A stretch of 64,000 bases of DNA from Agitococcus lubricus (GCF_003051055.1 NZ_QAON01000001.1:186001-250000), one strand, 5' to 3'. Positions 11,011-21,780 are shown, numbered from the stretch's first letter. Made by a program: numbers and translations. Notes: a model not told the origin generated them from the letters alone.

Positions 11011-12375
11011 ATGGCTAAACGATTAAAACTCCTCGATTCTGGCTGGTTAATGATGGAAACTCCTGAAACGCCGATGCACGTTGGCGGCTTGATGTTGTTT
11101 CAATTACCCGAAAATGCGCCTGATGATTACATGCAGTCCTTTTTTCAATATTTGTTACAAGTGGACGATGTCTCTGCACCGTTTAATCAAAAATTGCAGC
11201 GCGTTTTACCCTTTAACTTAGATGCCAGTTGGATTAAAGACGGTAATTTTGATATTGAATACCATGTTCGTCCGTCCGCCTTGCCCAAACCCGGCCGTAT
11301 TCGTGAGTTGTTGGCTTTAGTATCACGTTTACATGCTCAACGAATGGACCAACGTCGTCCGATGTGGGAATGTTATTTAATTGAAGGCATTGAAGGTAAT
11401 CGTTTTGCCGTTTATAGCAAAATTCATCACTCAATGGTCGATGGTGTAGCGGCTACTCGCCTCATGCAATCACGCATGGCACGTTCTGCCGATGAAGATT
11501 TACCGCCTATTTGGTCAGGTGAATGGACAAAACGCTTACCCAAAAAAGAAAAGCGCAGTTTACCCATGCCGCCCTCGCCCAAAGAAGTGTTTCATAGTTT
11601 TAGTAATGGTGCCGCGCAACTGGTTGATTTGTTAAAAACACCACGCGAAAGTCATGCCAAAGCCTTATTTCAAGCCCCTAAAACCATTCTTAATCGTCGG
11701 GTTACACCTGCTCGGCGTTTTGCCGCGCAGTCATGGCCAATGGAACGCATTCGTCACGTTGCCAAAGGGTATCATGCCACGGTGAATGATATTGTTTTAG
11801 CCATGTGTGGTGGCTGTTTGCGTGATTACTTAAAAAGTTATGATGCCTTACCAGCCACCCCATTAGTCGCACAAGTGCCTGTGTCAGTGCGTGCGGCCGA
11901 TGCCAGTGATGATAATGGTAATGCGATTAGTGCGGTGCAAGTAACCTTGGGAACGGATATTGGCAATCCTGTTGATAGATTACGTGCCATTCAAGAGTCA
12001 ATGCACGCGGCCAAAAATCGACTATCACACATGGAAAAAGCCGATATTAATGCGTTTACCGTGTTGAGTAATTTGCCGTTAATGTTAGGTCAAGCCACAG
12101 GGTTGGCTGGCAGACGCACCACGATGTTTAATGTGGTCATTTCTAATGTACCCGGCCCAAAAGAGCCATTGTATATGCACGGTGCAAAAATGTTGGCTAA
12201 CTATCCTGTGTCGTTAATTTGGCATGGTTACGCAGCCAATATTACCGTACATAGTTATGTGGACAGTTTAGACTTTGGCATTATTGCTTGTCGTGATACG
12301 GTGCCACGTGTACAAAGAATGTTGGACTATTTGGAAGATGCGTTGGCCGCGTTGGAAAATCATTTACCAAAATAA
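11011..12375 (+). CDS. Wax ester synthase / diacylglycerol acyltransferase (WS/DGAT)
   Basis: A 454-residue bifunctional acyltransferase that makes wax esters from fatty alcohols and triacylglycerol from diacylglycerol, using acyl-CoA at the membrane or lipid-body surface. The catalytic HHxxxDG motif is HHSMVDG at 139-145. Further family blocks are PLVAQVPVSVR, NDIVLAMCGG and FNVVISNVPGP. I start at the ATG at 11011, preceded by GAGATGG with good spacing, not at an upstream TTG at 10990. The N-terminus MAKRLKLLDSGWLMMET matches the family (usually LSPLDxxFLxxEtPxxPMHVG). It suggests neutral-lipid storage, consistent with Acinetobacter-like bacteria. Confidence 0.95.
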   Translation: MAKRLKLLDSGWLMMETPETPMHVGGLMLFQLPENAPDDYMQSFFQYLLQVDDVSAPFNQKLQRVLPFNLDASWIKDGNFDIEYHVRPSALPKPGRIRELLALVSRLHAQRMDQRRPMWECYLIEGIEGNRFAVYSKIHHSMVDGVAATRLMQSRMARSADEDLPPIWSGEWTKRLPKKEKRSLPMPPSPKEVFHSFSNGAAQLVDLLKTPRESHAKALFQAPKTILNRRVTPARRFAAQSWPMERIRHVAKGYHATVNDIVLAMCGGCLRDYLKSYDALPATPLVAQVPVSVRAADASDDNGNAISAVQVTLGTDIGNPVDRLRAIQESMHAAKNRLSHMEKADINAFTVLSNLPLMLGQATGLAGRRTTMFNVVISNVPGPKEPLYMHGAKMLANYPVSLIWHGYAANITVHSYVDSLDFGIIACRDTVPRVQRMLDYLEDALAALENHLPK

Positions 12376-12445
12376 GGCCCCCCGCTCTGTGGGAGAGGGT
12401 ATTGACCTCACCTTAGCCCTCTCCTAATTAGGAGAGGGAACTTTG
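12376..12445. repeat. REP-like CCCTCTCC palindrome
   Basis: CCCTCTCCTAA and its exact complement form a 22-base perfect palindrome at 12417-12438, preceded by GGGAGAGGGT at about 12391-12400. The same CCCTCTCC/GGAGAGGG theme recurs near 48690, 50540, 50750 and 59360, always between genes. It lies between convergent genes and may act as a transcript end. Confidence 0.65.
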
Positions 12446-12453
12446 TCGCTAAT

Positions 12454-12837
12454 TTAAGGCACTACTTCTATTTGCACTTTTAGCAAGCCTTGATTAGTGT
12501 CACTGATTTCCATAAATGCTGATTTTGATAAATCAATAATCCGTCCTTTGCGAAATGGCCCTCGGTCGTTAATTTTTACCACAATACTTTTATTATTTTC
12601 TATATTCACCACTTTGACATTTGCGCCAAAGGGCAAACTTCTATGCGCGGCAGTTTTTAGTTTATGCTGATAAACCTCACCACTCGCAGTTTTTTGGTTT
12701 TGATGTTTATCGGCATAATAAGAAGCAATGCCTGTTTGGGTATAGCCTAACCAGCTTTTATTTTTGTTGTTTTGGACGGTGCTACAAGCGGTTAAGATTA
12801 AGGTATTGATTAAAATGATTATTTTTATAAGTTTCAT
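12454..12837 (-). CDS. RlpA-like double-psi beta-barrel lipoprotein
   Basis: A 127-residue lipoprotein. The signal peptide ends in a lipobox, LTAC, with Cys18 as lipidation site. The rest is a single RlpA-type double-psi barrel: GIASYYADKHQNQKTASGE, TAAHRSLPFGANVKV and VKINDRGPF, with the His and Asp used by RlpA lytic transglycosylases on denuded glycan strands both present. It lacks the C-terminal SPOR domain of full-length RlpA, so septal targeting is doubtful. A cell-wall cleaving role is inferred. It is a single gene with adjacent repeats on its 3' side. Confidence 0.87.
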   Translation of the reverse strand: MKLIKIIILINTLILTACSTVQNNKNKSWLGYTQTGIASYYADKHQNQKTASGEVYQHKLKTAAHRSLPFGANVKVVNIENNKSIVVKINDRGPFRKGRIIDLSKSAFMEISDTNQGLLKVQIEVVP

Positions 12838-13044
12838 GGTGTTTTTAATCTTTACTCATTAATACAAATTGTAGGAAAAGCCAACGATACATCGTTAGTC
12901 CCTGTGGTCGTTTTAATAGTGGCCACCGAATAAACCCTTTTTCGAGGATACAAGGTTTAGATTGCGTGAGTTGGTCACTCCAACTCAGTTTCTTATTTGT
13001 GTGGAGATAGTGACATTATTATAAAGAAAAAACTGATAACAGCT

Positions 13045-13096
13045 TAGGGGCTATTGATGTTTTGATTGTGGTTACGCAAAACGTCAACAGCCCCTA
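13045..13096 (-). terminator. Long imperfect hairpin downstream of the pyruvyl transferase gene
   Basis: TAGGGGCT (13045-13052) pairs with AGCCCCTA (13089-13096), and inside it GATGTTTTG (13056-13064) pairs with CAAAACGTC (13077-13085) with one G-T. A related word pattern occurs at 40113-40178. It may serve as the terminator of the flippase/pyruvyl-transferase operon, and it may also be a dispersed repeat. Confidence 0.5.
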
Positions 13097-13114
13097 GCGT
13101 TGAGTACGATCATT

Positions 13115-14188
13115 TTAGTCTTTGACTAAGCCCTCTACCCTGAGTTCTAAATCATGTAAACGCTGACGAGCACGGTATAAATCCTGTTGTACAAGGTCAC
13201 AGCTTTCAGGAGATATTGCATCTTGAATACGGCTACGCCAGTCACTCACCGAAATAGTGCTCATTTGCTCCAAATCAATAGGGCGACAATTAGACATCAC
13301 TACGCGCATCGTTGGCACAAGTTTTGTGTCTTTAGATGAAGTCAAGGTAAATGGTATTGCACCTATTCTGACTCCCATAATTAAACCATGTAGTCGATTA
13401 CTGATAATAATGGCTGTACGTGCATAAATAGCTTCCACTTTTTCAGTCTGCTGATGATGAGTTTCTTGTCCCCAGTCAACTAAATCCATACCATATTTAG
13501 TCGCTAGTTCTTGTGCTAATTTATTATCTCGATGTACCTGCACAACCACTGTCGGCTTTAGCCCTTCAGCTCTAGCCGCTGCTACAAAATTAGAAAATAT
13601 ATCGGATGATATAAATTGAGCCTCTCGCAACACAAGGACAGCTAAATCCCTGTCTTTGGTGCCTTGTTGTTGTGCAAAAAAACCTAAATCAGGCGATACT
13701 TCGCCTAGACCATTCAGCACAGGTGAGGAAATATCATCTCGAAATGTCAAAATATCCGCTTGACGAGCATACGCCTGTATCAAACGAGCATGTGCAGGAT
13801 TTCCTCTATATGAGCGTCCCACAATAATAGCTCTACCCCCCGACAAACGAGCAATCTTGATATTGATAAATGCCAATAAATCCCTTAGTCGCGCACGCCA
13901 ACTCGCAGAGACTATTTGCGGACCTGGTGCAATACAAAAAACAATACGTTTACCACTAAAAAAGGCCATCAATAAAGCCAACTGTAAGGCAAAGTACGAT
14001 AGGAATAGGCGATACTTTCCTTTTAAGGGGTACGCATTGATATAACTATCCGACATTGTCCCACGATATAATAATAATTCGTTGTTAGATGCTTGTAGCC
14101 AAGTCAATAGCACACTTCTAATTTCTATATCACCTAGATTGTCTTCTTGAGCTGCCAAGCTCATTACTACCGTCGTCTGCCTAGACAC
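13115..14188 (-). CDS. Polysaccharide pyruvyl transferase family protein
   Basis: A 357-residue protein of the PF04230 family, which adds ketal pyruvate to sugars of exopolysaccharides. The N-terminal motif AAQEDNLGDIEIR corresponds to the family's NxGDexi signature and IISNRLHGLIMG is the conserved C-terminal donor-site block. I choose the GTG at 14188 as start because AGGAG lies eight bases before it; the open frame extends 24 codons further but has no ribosome site there and would place the first strand too deep. It follows the flippase gene by 124 bases and ends in a short coiled-coil-like tail. Confidence 0.82.
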   Translation of the reverse strand: MSRQTTVVMSLAAQEDNLGDIEIRSVLLTWLQASNNELLLYRGTMSDSYINAYPLKGKYRLFLSYFALQLALLMAFFSGKRIVFCIAPGPQIVSASWRARLRDLLAFINIKIARLSGGRAIIVGRSYRGNPAHARLIQAYARQADILTFRDDISSPVLNGLGEVSPDLGFFAQQQGTKDRDLAVLVLREAQFISSDIFSNFVAAARAEGLKPTVVVQVHRDNKLAQELATKYGMDLVDWGQETHHQQTEKVEAIYARTAIIISNRLHGLIMGVRIGAIPFTLTSSKDTKLVPTMRVVMSNCRPIDLEQMSTISVSDWRSRIQDAISPESCDLVQQDLYRARQRLHDLELRVEGLVKD

Positions 14189-14312
14189 CTTTATTTCTCC
14201 TAAGAGTGTTACTATTAAACATAACCCATGTACTGCGACAAAAAGCAGTATTGATGACACAACATAGTCTGTAAACAGATTTTTGACTACATCTGCCTTT
14301 ATTTATTGAGGC

Positions 14313-15500
14313 TTATTGATAACGTTTTAACGCAACGACTAAGACTAAGGTGTGAATAGCGCTGCCAGTTGAATAACCCATTGCCGCACCGACACTGCCT
14401 TGTATGTATGCCCCCACTCCTATCAAAGCCAGTACATACAAGCTCGACCAGACACTAATTGCGGATACAATATGACCAAATCCCTTGGCTTGTAATACAG
14501 AGCTTGCAATGGATGTACTTGAGGAAACGACTAAGCCCAAACAAATAATTTGTAATGGCAAAACCGCACCCGCATAGTTTTCACCAAACAGTGGGACTAC
14601 TGCAAAAGGCATCACTCCAATTAAAATAAGATATGGAATAGCCATAATTGCAGTCATACCACCTAATAAACGCATGGGACTTTCATGGGTATTGTCTGGA
14701 CGAGCAAACCAAGGTAGCACAACGGACGACAAAGAGGTGGGTAACATACGCAATGGCGCAATTAGACGAGAGCCTAGCCCATAAAATCCAGCCTGTAATG
14801 GGCCGGCCAACGTACTCACAATTAAAGCATCTAAGTTACGTGCTTGTAAGGCGAAAGAGTGCACCCAATAATGCTTACTTTCCTGAAACACGGTCTTCCA
14901 ACTCATTTCAATTTCTTCAATTTGAGTGGGTATATTTCTAAATACCATAAAGGCTATCAAAGAGCCTATAAAACTACCCATTGCAAATGAAAATAATGGG
15001 TCTAAGCCACCAAAAGCAAAGCCTAAAAATAATGCTAAAGCCAAAAAGCGTCTGATAGTCAGGTCGCGTGTTGTTTTAGTTACGTGGCCTAAGCCCATCC
15101 AGACTGCATTACGTACCATTGCCGCTCGTTCAATGGCAAACCATCCCCATAAAGGTAACAATGAATATAAGTCGATAATCTCTAATAACGACAAAGTCAC
15201 ACATGCGCCTAAGGCTAATACACCCAGTAAACTTGTAATATATAAGCTAAAACGTTGTGCTGTTATTGACCCAGTATCCATACCACATGCTGCAACACGT
15301 CGTGTAATATAGGTTGTTGCTCCCACATCGCCCACAGAGTGCAAAGTATTCATCACGCCCAATAAGGTCATACAATAGCCTAATTGTACAGGGGTTACCC
15401 AGCGTGCTAAAAATACGATACTAATAGCCTGTAATCCTGTACTGACTAGCCTGCCACTCAGCACACTCATGAACTGCCGCAGTAATTTCTTGTGATTCAC
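14313..15500 (-). CDS. Polysaccharide flippase (Wzx/MOP superfamily)
   Basis: A 395-residue membrane protein with roughly ten to twelve helices. The opening GRLVSTGLQAISIVFLARWVTPVQLGYCM is typical of MOP-superfamily oligosaccharide flippases, which move lipid-linked glycans across the inner membrane. The central VHSFALQARNLDALIVSTLAGPLQAGFYG block and the C-terminal helices also fit. It is slightly shorter than most Wzx (420-480 residues). It pairs with the pyruvyl transferase, but no glycosyltransferase, polymerase or priming enzyme lies nearby, so the substrate is unknown. Confidence 0.85.
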   Translation of the reverse strand: MNHKKLLRQFMSVLSGRLVSTGLQAISIVFLARWVTPVQLGYCMTLLGVMNTLHSVGDVGATTYITRRVAACGMDTGSITAQRFSLYITSLLGVLALGACVTLSLLEIIDLYSLLPLWGWFAIERAAMVRNAVWMGLGHVTKTTRDLTIRRFLALALFLGFAFGGLDPLFSFAMGSFIGSLIAFMVFRNIPTQIEEIEMSWKTVFQESKHYWVHSFALQARNLDALIVSTLAGPLQAGFYGLGSRLIAPLRMLPTSLSSVVLPWFARPDNTHESPMRLLGGMTAIMAIPYLILIGVMPFAVVPLFGENYAGAVLPLQIICLGLVVSSSTSIASSVLQAKGFGHIVSAISVWSSLYVLALIGVGAYIQGSVGAAMGYSTGSAIHTLVLVVALKRYQ

Positions 15501-15666
15501 ATTACGACCTCAAATATGAGCTTTACAAAGATACATTGGGTAAGTTGGTTGACATATTTTGCTAGGCATGAAGGGACAGAAAACAAAAGGATACTTGATT
15601 TCAGCGTAAAATTTTCGACTGCTTGATAACGTATGATAGTGAGCCTCTACGTGATTTAGCATTTAA

Positions 15667-15708
15667 AGTCTGAGTCTCATCTAGACTCTAGTCACTAAGA
15701 CTCAGACT
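15667..15708 (-). terminator. Perfect 11-base stem downstream of greA
   Basis: AGTCTGAGTCT (15667-15677) and AGACTCAGACT (15698-15708) form a perfect stem around a 20-base loop that itself contains CTAGA/TCTAG. It lies about 70 bases past the greA stop and probably ends the carA-pdxJ-carB-greA transcript, though the T-tract is weak. Confidence 0.55.
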
Positions 15709-15775
15709 GTAATCTAATCAATACCAGATACGTTAAGTATGTCTATATAAAAATACAAACATGTTATAAAACTCA

Positions 15776-16252
15776 CTAAATATAACGCACTTCACTAATT
15801 TCGTATTCGACTTTGCCTGACGGGGTGGTAATCGTCACGGTGTCGCCTTCTTCTTTGCCCATTAAACCACGGGCAATGGGCGAACCAGAGGAAATTTTAC
15901 CCAACTTAATGTCAGCTTCGTCTTCGCCAACAATTTGATAGGTTTTAACTTCACCTGTTTCGACGTTTTCAATATCAACCGTTGCACCAAAAATTACCTT
16001 GCCATTATTGGTCATCTTGGTGATGTCAATAATTTGCACATTAGATAATTTGGCTTCGATTTCTTTAATACGACCTTCAGCAAAACTTTGTTGTTCACGC
16101 GCGGCGTGATATTCGGCGTTTTCTTTTAAGTCGCCATGTGCGCGTGCTTCAGCAATCGCCGCAGTAATCCGCGGACGCTCAACATTTTTTAATCGGTCGA
16201 GTTCAGCGCGTAAGGCATCTGCCCCCGCTACTGTCATCGGATAACGTTGCAT
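15776..16252 (-). CDS. greA: Transcription elongation factor GreA
   Basis: A 158-residue factor that enters the RNA polymerase secondary channel and stimulates cleavage of backtracked transcripts. The N-terminal coiled coil (residues 1-75) carries the acidic tip [10 protein letters not shown] with Asp and Glu in place. The C-terminal FKBP-like domain starts near GATVDIEN and ends with ISEVRYI. The start [12 protein letters not shown] aligns with E. coli MQAIPMTLRGAE. It begins two bases after the carB stop, the common Pseudomonadales carB-greA arrangement. Confidence 0.97.
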   Translation of the reverse strand: MQRYPMTVAGADALRAELDRLKNVERPRITAAIAEARAHGDLKENAEYHAAREQQSFAEGRIKEIEAKLSNVQIIDITKMTNNGKVIFGATVDIENVETGEVKTYQIVGEDEADIKLGKISSGSPIARGLMGKEEGDTVTITTPSGKVEYEISEVRYI

Positions 16253-16254
16253 GA

Positions 16255-19200
16255 CTAAACCTCCAAATGCAAGTCTTGTAAACGAGCAACCGATAACTCA
16301 CCTTGTGCTTTTAAGGCTTGGCACACTGCATTTGCACCACTAATCGTGGTGGTGTAATACACTTTACCTTGTAAGGCACTGCGACGAATCGAGAAGGAAT
16401 CTTGTTGTGCTTGTTTACCTTCGGTGGTGTTAATAATTAAATTAATCTCACCATTTTTTAACATATCAACAATGTGTGGACGACCTTCAGTCACTTTATT
16501 GACACGCTTACAAGGTACACCTGCTTGCGCGAGAATTTTTTGACTACCGCCTGTAGCCACCAAATTAAAGCCTAAAGCGATTAAATCACGGCCAATTTGT
16601 GGCAATAAGGCTTTGTCGGAGTCACGCACAGAAATAAAGGCACAACCACCATTCGGTAATTTTTCGTTAGAACCCAACACGGCTTTATGGAAGGCTTCAC
16701 CAAAGGTTTTGCCAACGCCCATCACTTCGCCTGTTGATTTCATTTCTGGCCCTAAAATGGGGTCAACACCCGGAAATTTAGCAAACGGGAATACCGCTTC
16801 TTTGACGCTAAAATAAGGTGGAATGATTTCTTTAGTAAAGTTTTGGCTTTGTAAGCTTTGACCAGCCATACAACGTGCAGCCACTTTAGCTAATGACACA
16901 CCAATACACTTCGATACAAACGGCACAGTACGAGAAGCACGTGGGTTTACTTCTAAAACATACACATCGTTGTTTTTGACAGCGAATTGTACGTTCATCA
17001 AGCCCACAACACCCAACTCACGCGCCATATCAATCGATTGTTGACGCATCACGTTTTGTACTTGCTCATCTAAGGCATACGGTGGCAAGGAACACGCCGA
17101 GTCACCTGAGTGAATACCTGCTTGTTCAATGTGCTGCATAATGCCGCCAATGACCACAGTTTCACCATCGGACACACAGTCCACGTCAACTTCAATGGCA
17201 TCATCCAAGAAACGGTCTAATAATACGGGTGATTCATTAGAAACTTGTACCGCTTCACGCATATAACGACGTAATTCTTCTTCGTTATAAACGATTTCCA
17301 TCGCACGACCACCCAACACATAGGAAGGACGTACCACTAAAGGATAACCAATCTCGGCTGCTAAACGTACACCCTCTTCTGGGTTACGTGCAGTACGGTT
17401 GGGTGGCTGACGTAAATTTAAACGCTCAACCATTTGTTGGAACCGTTCACGGTCTTCGGCACGGTCAATCGCATCTGGGCTAGTACCAATAATCGGCACA
17501 CCTGCGGCCTCTAAATGACGGGCTAATTTTAAGGGTGTTTGACCACCGTATTGGACAATCACACCTTTTGGCTTTTCAACACGAACAATCTCTAACACGT
17601 CTTCGAGAGTAACTGGTTCAAAATACAAACGGTCAGAGGTGTCATAGTCGGTAGAAACGGTTTCTGGGTTACAGTTAACCATAATCGTTTCATAACCATC
17701 TTCACGCATTGCTAAGGCTGCATGAACACAACAATAGTCAAACTCAATACCTTGACCAATACGGTTTGGCCCGCCGCCTAACACCACAATTTTGTCACGT
17801 TGTGAAGGTTGTGCTTCACACTCTTCTTCGTACGAAGAATACATATAAGCCGTGCTAGTAGCAAATTCAGCAGCACACGTATCAACACGTTTGTAAGTCG
17901 GATAAACACCCAATTCCCAACGTTTTTTGCGCAATTGCTTTTCGCTAACACCTAATAAACTGGCTAAACGGCTATCAGAGAAGCCTTTACGTTTTAAGCC
18001 CCACAATACATCACGGCTACAACCCGCAAAACCTAATTGCTTGACTTGAGCTTCGGCTTTGATGATGTCTTCGATTTGTACTAAGAACCAAGGGTCAACT
18101 GCAGAGTACTCATACACTTGTTCAACGCTTAACCCTGCACGGAACGCATCACCAATGTACCAAATACGGTCAGGGCCGGGATTTTTTAATTCGTGACGGA
18201 GTTTGTCTTCAGATTCTGGCGAAGCCAAATTCAATTTTGGACTAAAACCATCTGCACCAACTTCTAAACCACGTAAGGCTTTTTGTACAGACTCTTGGAA
18301 AGTACGGCCAATCGCCATCACCTCACCCACCGACTTCATTTGAGTGGTTAAGCGTTGTTCGGCTTGGGGGAACTTTTCAAAGGTAAAACGAGGAACTTTG
18401 GTCACTACATAATCAATGGATGGTTCAAAAGACGCAGGCGTTTTGCCGCCTGTAATGTCGTTTTGTAATTCATCTAAGGTATAACCCACCGCTAATTTAG
18501 CGGCCACTTTGGCAATGGGGAAACCTGTGGCTTTGGAGGCTAAAGCAGATGAACGGCTAACGCGTGGGTTCATCTCAATCACAACCATACGACCCGTTTT
18601 TGGATCAATACCAAACTGAACGTTAGAACCACCTGTTTCTACGCCAATCTCACGCAATACCGCAATACTGGCATTACGCATGATTTGATATTCTTTATCC
18701 GTTAAGGTTTGTGCAGGGGCAACAGTAATCGAGTCACCAGTATGCACGCCCATGGCATCAAAGTTTTCAATCGAACAGATAATGATACAGTTGTCGTTTT
18801 TATCACGCACAACTTCCATTTCGTATTCTTTCCAACCAATCAACGATTCGTCGATTAACAATTGATGAGTGGGTGATAAATCAAAACCACGCTCACAAAT
18901 TTCGACAAATTCTTCACGGTTGTAAGCAATACCACCGCCCGAACCACCCATGGTAAAGGATGGACGAATAATGACTGGAAAACCAAAACGTGATTGAATT
19001 TCTAAGGCTTGTTCCATGGTCTCTGCAATAGAGGCGCGTGGACATTCTAAGCCAATTTTACGCATCGCTTGGTCGAATAATTTACGATCTTCCGCTTTTT
19101 CAATCGCTTCTTTGGTTGCACCAATTAACTCAACACCAAACTTCTCTAATACACCGTTAGCATCCAAGGCTAAAGCACAGTTTAATGCGGTTTGACCACC

Positions 19201-19470
19201 CATCGTTGGCAATACCGCATCAGGACGCTCTTTTTCGATAATTTTAGCAACCGTCTGCCATGTGATTGGCTCGATATAGGTTGAATCGGCCATGCTAGGG
19301 TCGGTCATAATGGTCGCAGGATTGGAGTTAACCAAAATGACGCGATAGCCTTCTTCGCGCAGAGCTTTACAGGCTTGTGCGCCAGAATAGTCAAACTCAC
19401 ACGCTTGGCCGATGACAATCGGACCTGCACCAATAATCAGAATGCTTTTAAGGTCTTGCCGTTTTGGCAT
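16255..19470 (-). CDS. carB: Carbamoyl-phosphate synthase large subunit
   Basis: A 1071-residue enzyme making carbamoyl phosphate from bicarbonate, ammonia passed from CarA, and two ATP. The two ATP-grasp halves lie at about 130-400 and 670-930 ([16 protein letters not shown] and [16 protein letters not shown] are the paired loops). An MGS-like allosteric domain occupies the last 135 residues. The open frame extends 32 codons upstream, but I start at the ATG at 19470 because [22 protein letters not shown] is the family N-terminus and GGAG precedes it with about nine bases spacing. pdxJ lies between it and carA. Confidence 0.97.
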   Translation of the reverse strand: MPKRQDLKSILIIGAGPIVIGQACEFDYSGAQACKALREEGYRVILVNSNPATIMTDPSMADSTYIEPITWQTVAKIIEKERPDAVLPTMGGQTALNCALALDANGVLEKFGVELIGATKEAIEKAEDRKLFDQAMRKIGLECPRASIAETMEQALEIQSRFGFPVIIRPSFTMGGSGGGIAYNREEFVEICERGFDLSPTHQLLIDESLIGWKEYEMEVVRDKNDNCIIICSIENFDAMGVHTGDSITVAPAQTLTDKEYQIMRNASIAVLREIGVETGGSNVQFGIDPKTGRMVVIEMNPRVSRSSALASKATGFPIAKVAAKLAVGYTLDELQNDITGGKTPASFEPSIDYVVTKVPRFTFEKFPQAEQRLTTQMKSVGEVMAIGRTFQESVQKALRGLEVGADGFSPKLNLASPESEDKLRHELKNPGPDRIWYIGDAFRAGLSVEQVYEYSAVDPWFLVQIEDIIKAEAQVKQLGFAGCSRDVLWGLKRKGFSDSRLASLLGVSEKQLRKKRWELGVYPTYKRVDTCAAEFATSTAYMYSSYEEECEAQPSQRDKIVVLGGGPNRIGQGIEFDYCCVHAALAMREDGYETIMVNCNPETVSTDYDTSDRLYFEPVTLEDVLEIVRVEKPKGVIVQYGGQTPLKLARHLEAAGVPIIGTSPDAIDRAEDRERFQQMVERLNLRQPPNRTARNPEEGVRLAAEIGYPLVVRPSYVLGGRAMEIVYNEEELRRYMREAVQVSNESPVLLDRFLDDAIEVDVDCVSDGETVVIGGIMQHIEQAGIHSGDSACSLPPYALDEQVQNVMRQQSIDMARELGVVGLMNVQFAVKNNDVYVLEVNPRASRTVPFVSKCIGVSLAKVAARCMAGQSLQSQNFTKEIIPPYFSVKEAVFPFAKFPGVDPILGPEMKSTGEVMGVGKTFGEAFHKAVLGSNEKLPNGGCAFISVRDSDKALLPQIGRDLIALGFNLVATGGSQKILAQAGVPCKRVNKVTEGRPHIVDMLKNGEINLIINTTEGKQAQQDSFSIRRSALQGKVYYTTTISGANAVCQALKAQGELSVARLQDLHLEV

Positions 19471-19519
19471 CACTCTACTCCAATAAAACGCTTGTGGACG
19501 GGTGCATAGCACCTGCCTC

Positions 19520-20248
19520 TTATTTGGACTGCAAAATTTGTCTATAAGCCTGCATCGTTGCTTCAATACCTTGTTCTAGGCATTCCACAATTAATGCATG
19601 ACCAATGGAAACTTCTAAAATATTTGGAATTTGGACAAACCTTGGTAGGTTTTGTAAATTCAAATCATGCCCTGCATTGACCCCTAAACCTGCTTGTTGA
19701 GCCAATTGTGCGGCACGCGCAAATTGTTGCCATACAGCCTCTTCATCGGCTGTGCCAAACGCTTCGGCATACGGTTCGGTATACAACTCAACCCGTGCTG
19801 CACCAATTTCTTTGGCTAAGGCAATATCCGCATTGTCATAATCAACAAACAAGCTGACTTCAATGCCCAAAGGCGTTAGCTCTTGGCAAATTTGCTGCAA
19901 AAACTCAGCATGTTGGCGCAAATCCCAACCGTGGTCGGAGGTAACTTGCTGTGGGTCATCAGGAACTAAGGTACATTGTGCAGGACGATTTTGTTTCACA
20001 ACCGCCAAAAAGTCAGGGGTTGGATAACCCTCAACATTTAATGGCTGTTGATAACGATCACATAAGGCTTTGAGTTCAACCACATCTTGATAACGCGCAT
20101 GACGTTGATCGGGACGTGGATGCAAGGTAATGCCACTTGCACCAAGCTGCAAAAAACGCTCAGCAAAGTAGTTAACATCAGGGTAATTACGCCCTCTCGA
20201 ATTGCGGATTAACGCAATTTTATTGATGTTGACAGATAAAGCAGTCAT
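19520..20248 (-). CDS. pdxJ: Pyridoxine 5'-phosphate synthase PdxJ
   Basis: A 242-residue TIM-barrel enzyme condensing 1-deoxyxylulose 5-phosphate with aminoacetone phosphate, the last ring-forming step of DXP-dependent vitamin B6 synthesis. Visible blocks are [48 protein letters not shown] and [10 protein letters not shown] start at the ATG at 20248; nine further codons upstream (MRGKKSKQG) are in frame but not conserved-looking. Its usual partner in gammaproteobacteria is recO-pdxJ-acpS. Here it sits between carA and carB, 49 bases before carB, presumably on the same mRNA. Confidence 0.96.
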   Translation of the reverse strand: MTALSVNINKIALIRNSRGRNYPDVNYFAERFLQLGASGITLHPRPDQRHARYQDVVELKALCDRYQQPLNVEGYPTPDFLAVVKQNRPAQCTLVPDDPQQVTSDHGWDLRQHAEFLQQICQELTPLGIEVSLFVDYDNADIALAKEIGAARVELYTEPYAEAFGTADEEAVWQQFARAAQLAQQAGLGVNAGHDLNLQNLPRFVQIPNILEVSIGHALIVECLEQGIEATMQAYRQILQSK

Positions 20249-20341
20249 ACCTTGTTTACTCTTTTTGCCCCTCACCCTGTCAAAAGGCTAGAATGAGGGC
20301 AATAATTACTTCGCCTGATAAATTTACTTTCACAAAACACG

Positions 20342-21484
20342 CTAATTACGCTGCGATACGTAAGTCGTCATTAACTCAGTAAAATGGTCAAACAACTTAT
20401 CAGCATCGTGTGGGCCGGGTGCTGCTTCTGGATGGCCTTGGAAGCTAAATGCAGGTTTATCGGTACGATGAATACCTTGTAAAGAACCATCAAACAAAGA
20501 TTTGTGTGTCGCACGCAAGTTTGCTGGCAAACTGGGTTCATCCACCGCAAAACCATGATTTTGGCTGGTAATCATTACCCGACCTGTTGCTAAATCTTGA
20601 ACAGGATGATTCGCACCATGATGGCCAAATTTCATTTTTAAGGTTTTTGCACCAGAAGCCAAGGCTAATAATTGATGCCCCAAACAAATACCAAACACAG
20701 GAATATCTGTGGTTAAGAATTGTTTAATGGCTTCAATGGCATAAGTACATGGCTCAGGATCACCCGGACCATTAGACAAAAACACACCATCAGGATTCAT
20801 GGCTAACACAACATCCGCAGGGGTTTGCGCAGGTACAACAGTCACATCACAACCACGGTCAACCAACATTCTTAAAATGTTACGTTTTACACCAAAGTCA
20901 TAAGCAACCACTTTAAATTTGGCTGGCTCTTTTGGTGTCACGTGGCCTTGACCTAATTGCCAAGAACCTTCTGTCCACAAGTAGTTGTCAGTCACGGTCA
21001 CGACTTTTGCTAAGTCAGCACCTTTTAAACCACCAAAACCGCGTGCAGCAGCTAAGGCAGCTTCTTCACTGATATTGTCGCCTGCTAAGATACAACCGTT
21101 TTGTGCACCTTTTTCACGCAAAATACGGGTTAAACGACGGGTATCGATATTGGCAATACCCACAATACCATGACGTTTTAAGTAGTCAGACAAGGTTTCT
21201 TGACTACGGAAGCTACTGGCAACCAAAGGCAAATCACGAATAATTAAACCAGCTGCCCATAATTTTGCAGCTTCTTCATCTTCGTTATTGATACCTGTAT
21301 TACCAATATGCGGATAAGTTAAAGTAACGATTTGTTGACAATAAGAAGGGTCGGTGAGGATTTCTTGATAACCTGTTAAGGCCGTATTAAAAACAACTTC
21401 CCCAACAGTGCTACCGTCAGCACCAATAGCAGTTCCCCGAAAAATACTGCCATCTGCTAGGGCTAAAAGGGCGGGCTTACTCAA
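20342..21484 (-). CDS. carA: Carbamoyl-phosphate synthase small (glutaminase) subunit
   Basis: A 380-residue class I glutamine amidotransferase subunit that hydrolyses glutamine and feeds ammonia to CarB. The nucleophile Cys is in [10 protein letters not shown] and the catalytic His/Glu in [12 protein letters not shown]. The start I favour is a TTG at 21484: GGAGGT lies four bases upstream and [17 protein letters not shown] (with fMet) matches CarA N-termini. The longer ATG frame at 21538 adds 18 residues unlike the family. A TTG start may lower translation. The product serves both arginine and pyrimidine pathways. Confidence 0.95.
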   Translation of the reverse strand: MSKPALLALADGSIFRGTAIGADGSTVGEVVFNTALTGYQEILTDPSYCQQIVTLTYPHIGNTGINNEDEEAAKLWAAGLIIRDLPLVASSFRSQETLSDYLKRHGIVGIANIDTRRLTRILREKGAQNGCILAGDNISEEAALAAARGFGGLKGADLAKVVTVTDNYLWTEGSWQLGQGHVTPKEPAKFKVVAYDFGVKRNILRMLVDRGCDVTVVPAQTPADVVLAMNPDGVFLSNGPGDPEPCTYAIEAIKQFLTTDIPVFGICLGHQLLALASGAKTLKMKFGHHGANHPVQDLATGRVMITSQNHGFAVDEPSLPANLRATHKSLFDGSLQGIHRTDKPAFSFQGHPEAAPGPHDADKLFDHFTELMTTYVSQRN

Positions 21485-21678
21485 ACGAACCTCCGCGCAT
21501 AAACGAGACTTACAAAAAAGCGAGACAGAACTAGACACAACGGTGATTTTGTCATCCCGCTGACCGATTCGCCTCGCTTAGAAAAAATTTGTGCGATTCT
21601 ACGGAAAAGTGCAGCAAATGTCCAATTCTTAGCGTAGGCTTTTATAGATGCAAGGACATCGCTCAGCTATTTTTTGGC

Positions 21679-21780
21679 TTATTTTTTCTTCCTGCTGGTT
21701 TGAACCTTACTCACACTAGGCTCAACAATACGTCGTGTATCAAAAAATTGATGACTGTTGTAAAGTGACAAATTAGCCAC
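21679..21780 (-). CDS. Possible 33-codon leader ORF upstream of carA
   Basis: A GTG-initiated frame 195 bases upstream of carA and in the same direction. Its product would start VANLSLYNSHQFFDTRR and end in the strongly basic tail KVQTSRKKK. The residues look protein-like, but I see no clear ribosome site before the GTG and I recognise no family. It could be a small protein, a leader peptide used in transcription control of the car genes, or chance. The rest of the 573-base gap is described separately. Confidence 0.35.
   Translation of the reverse strand: MANLSLYNSHQFFDTRRIVEPSVSKVQTSRKKK

Noticed and set aside
13115-15500. Complete capsule or O-antigen cluster
   Set aside because: Only two glycan-type genes are present, with no glycosyltransferase, polymerase or priming enzyme nearby.
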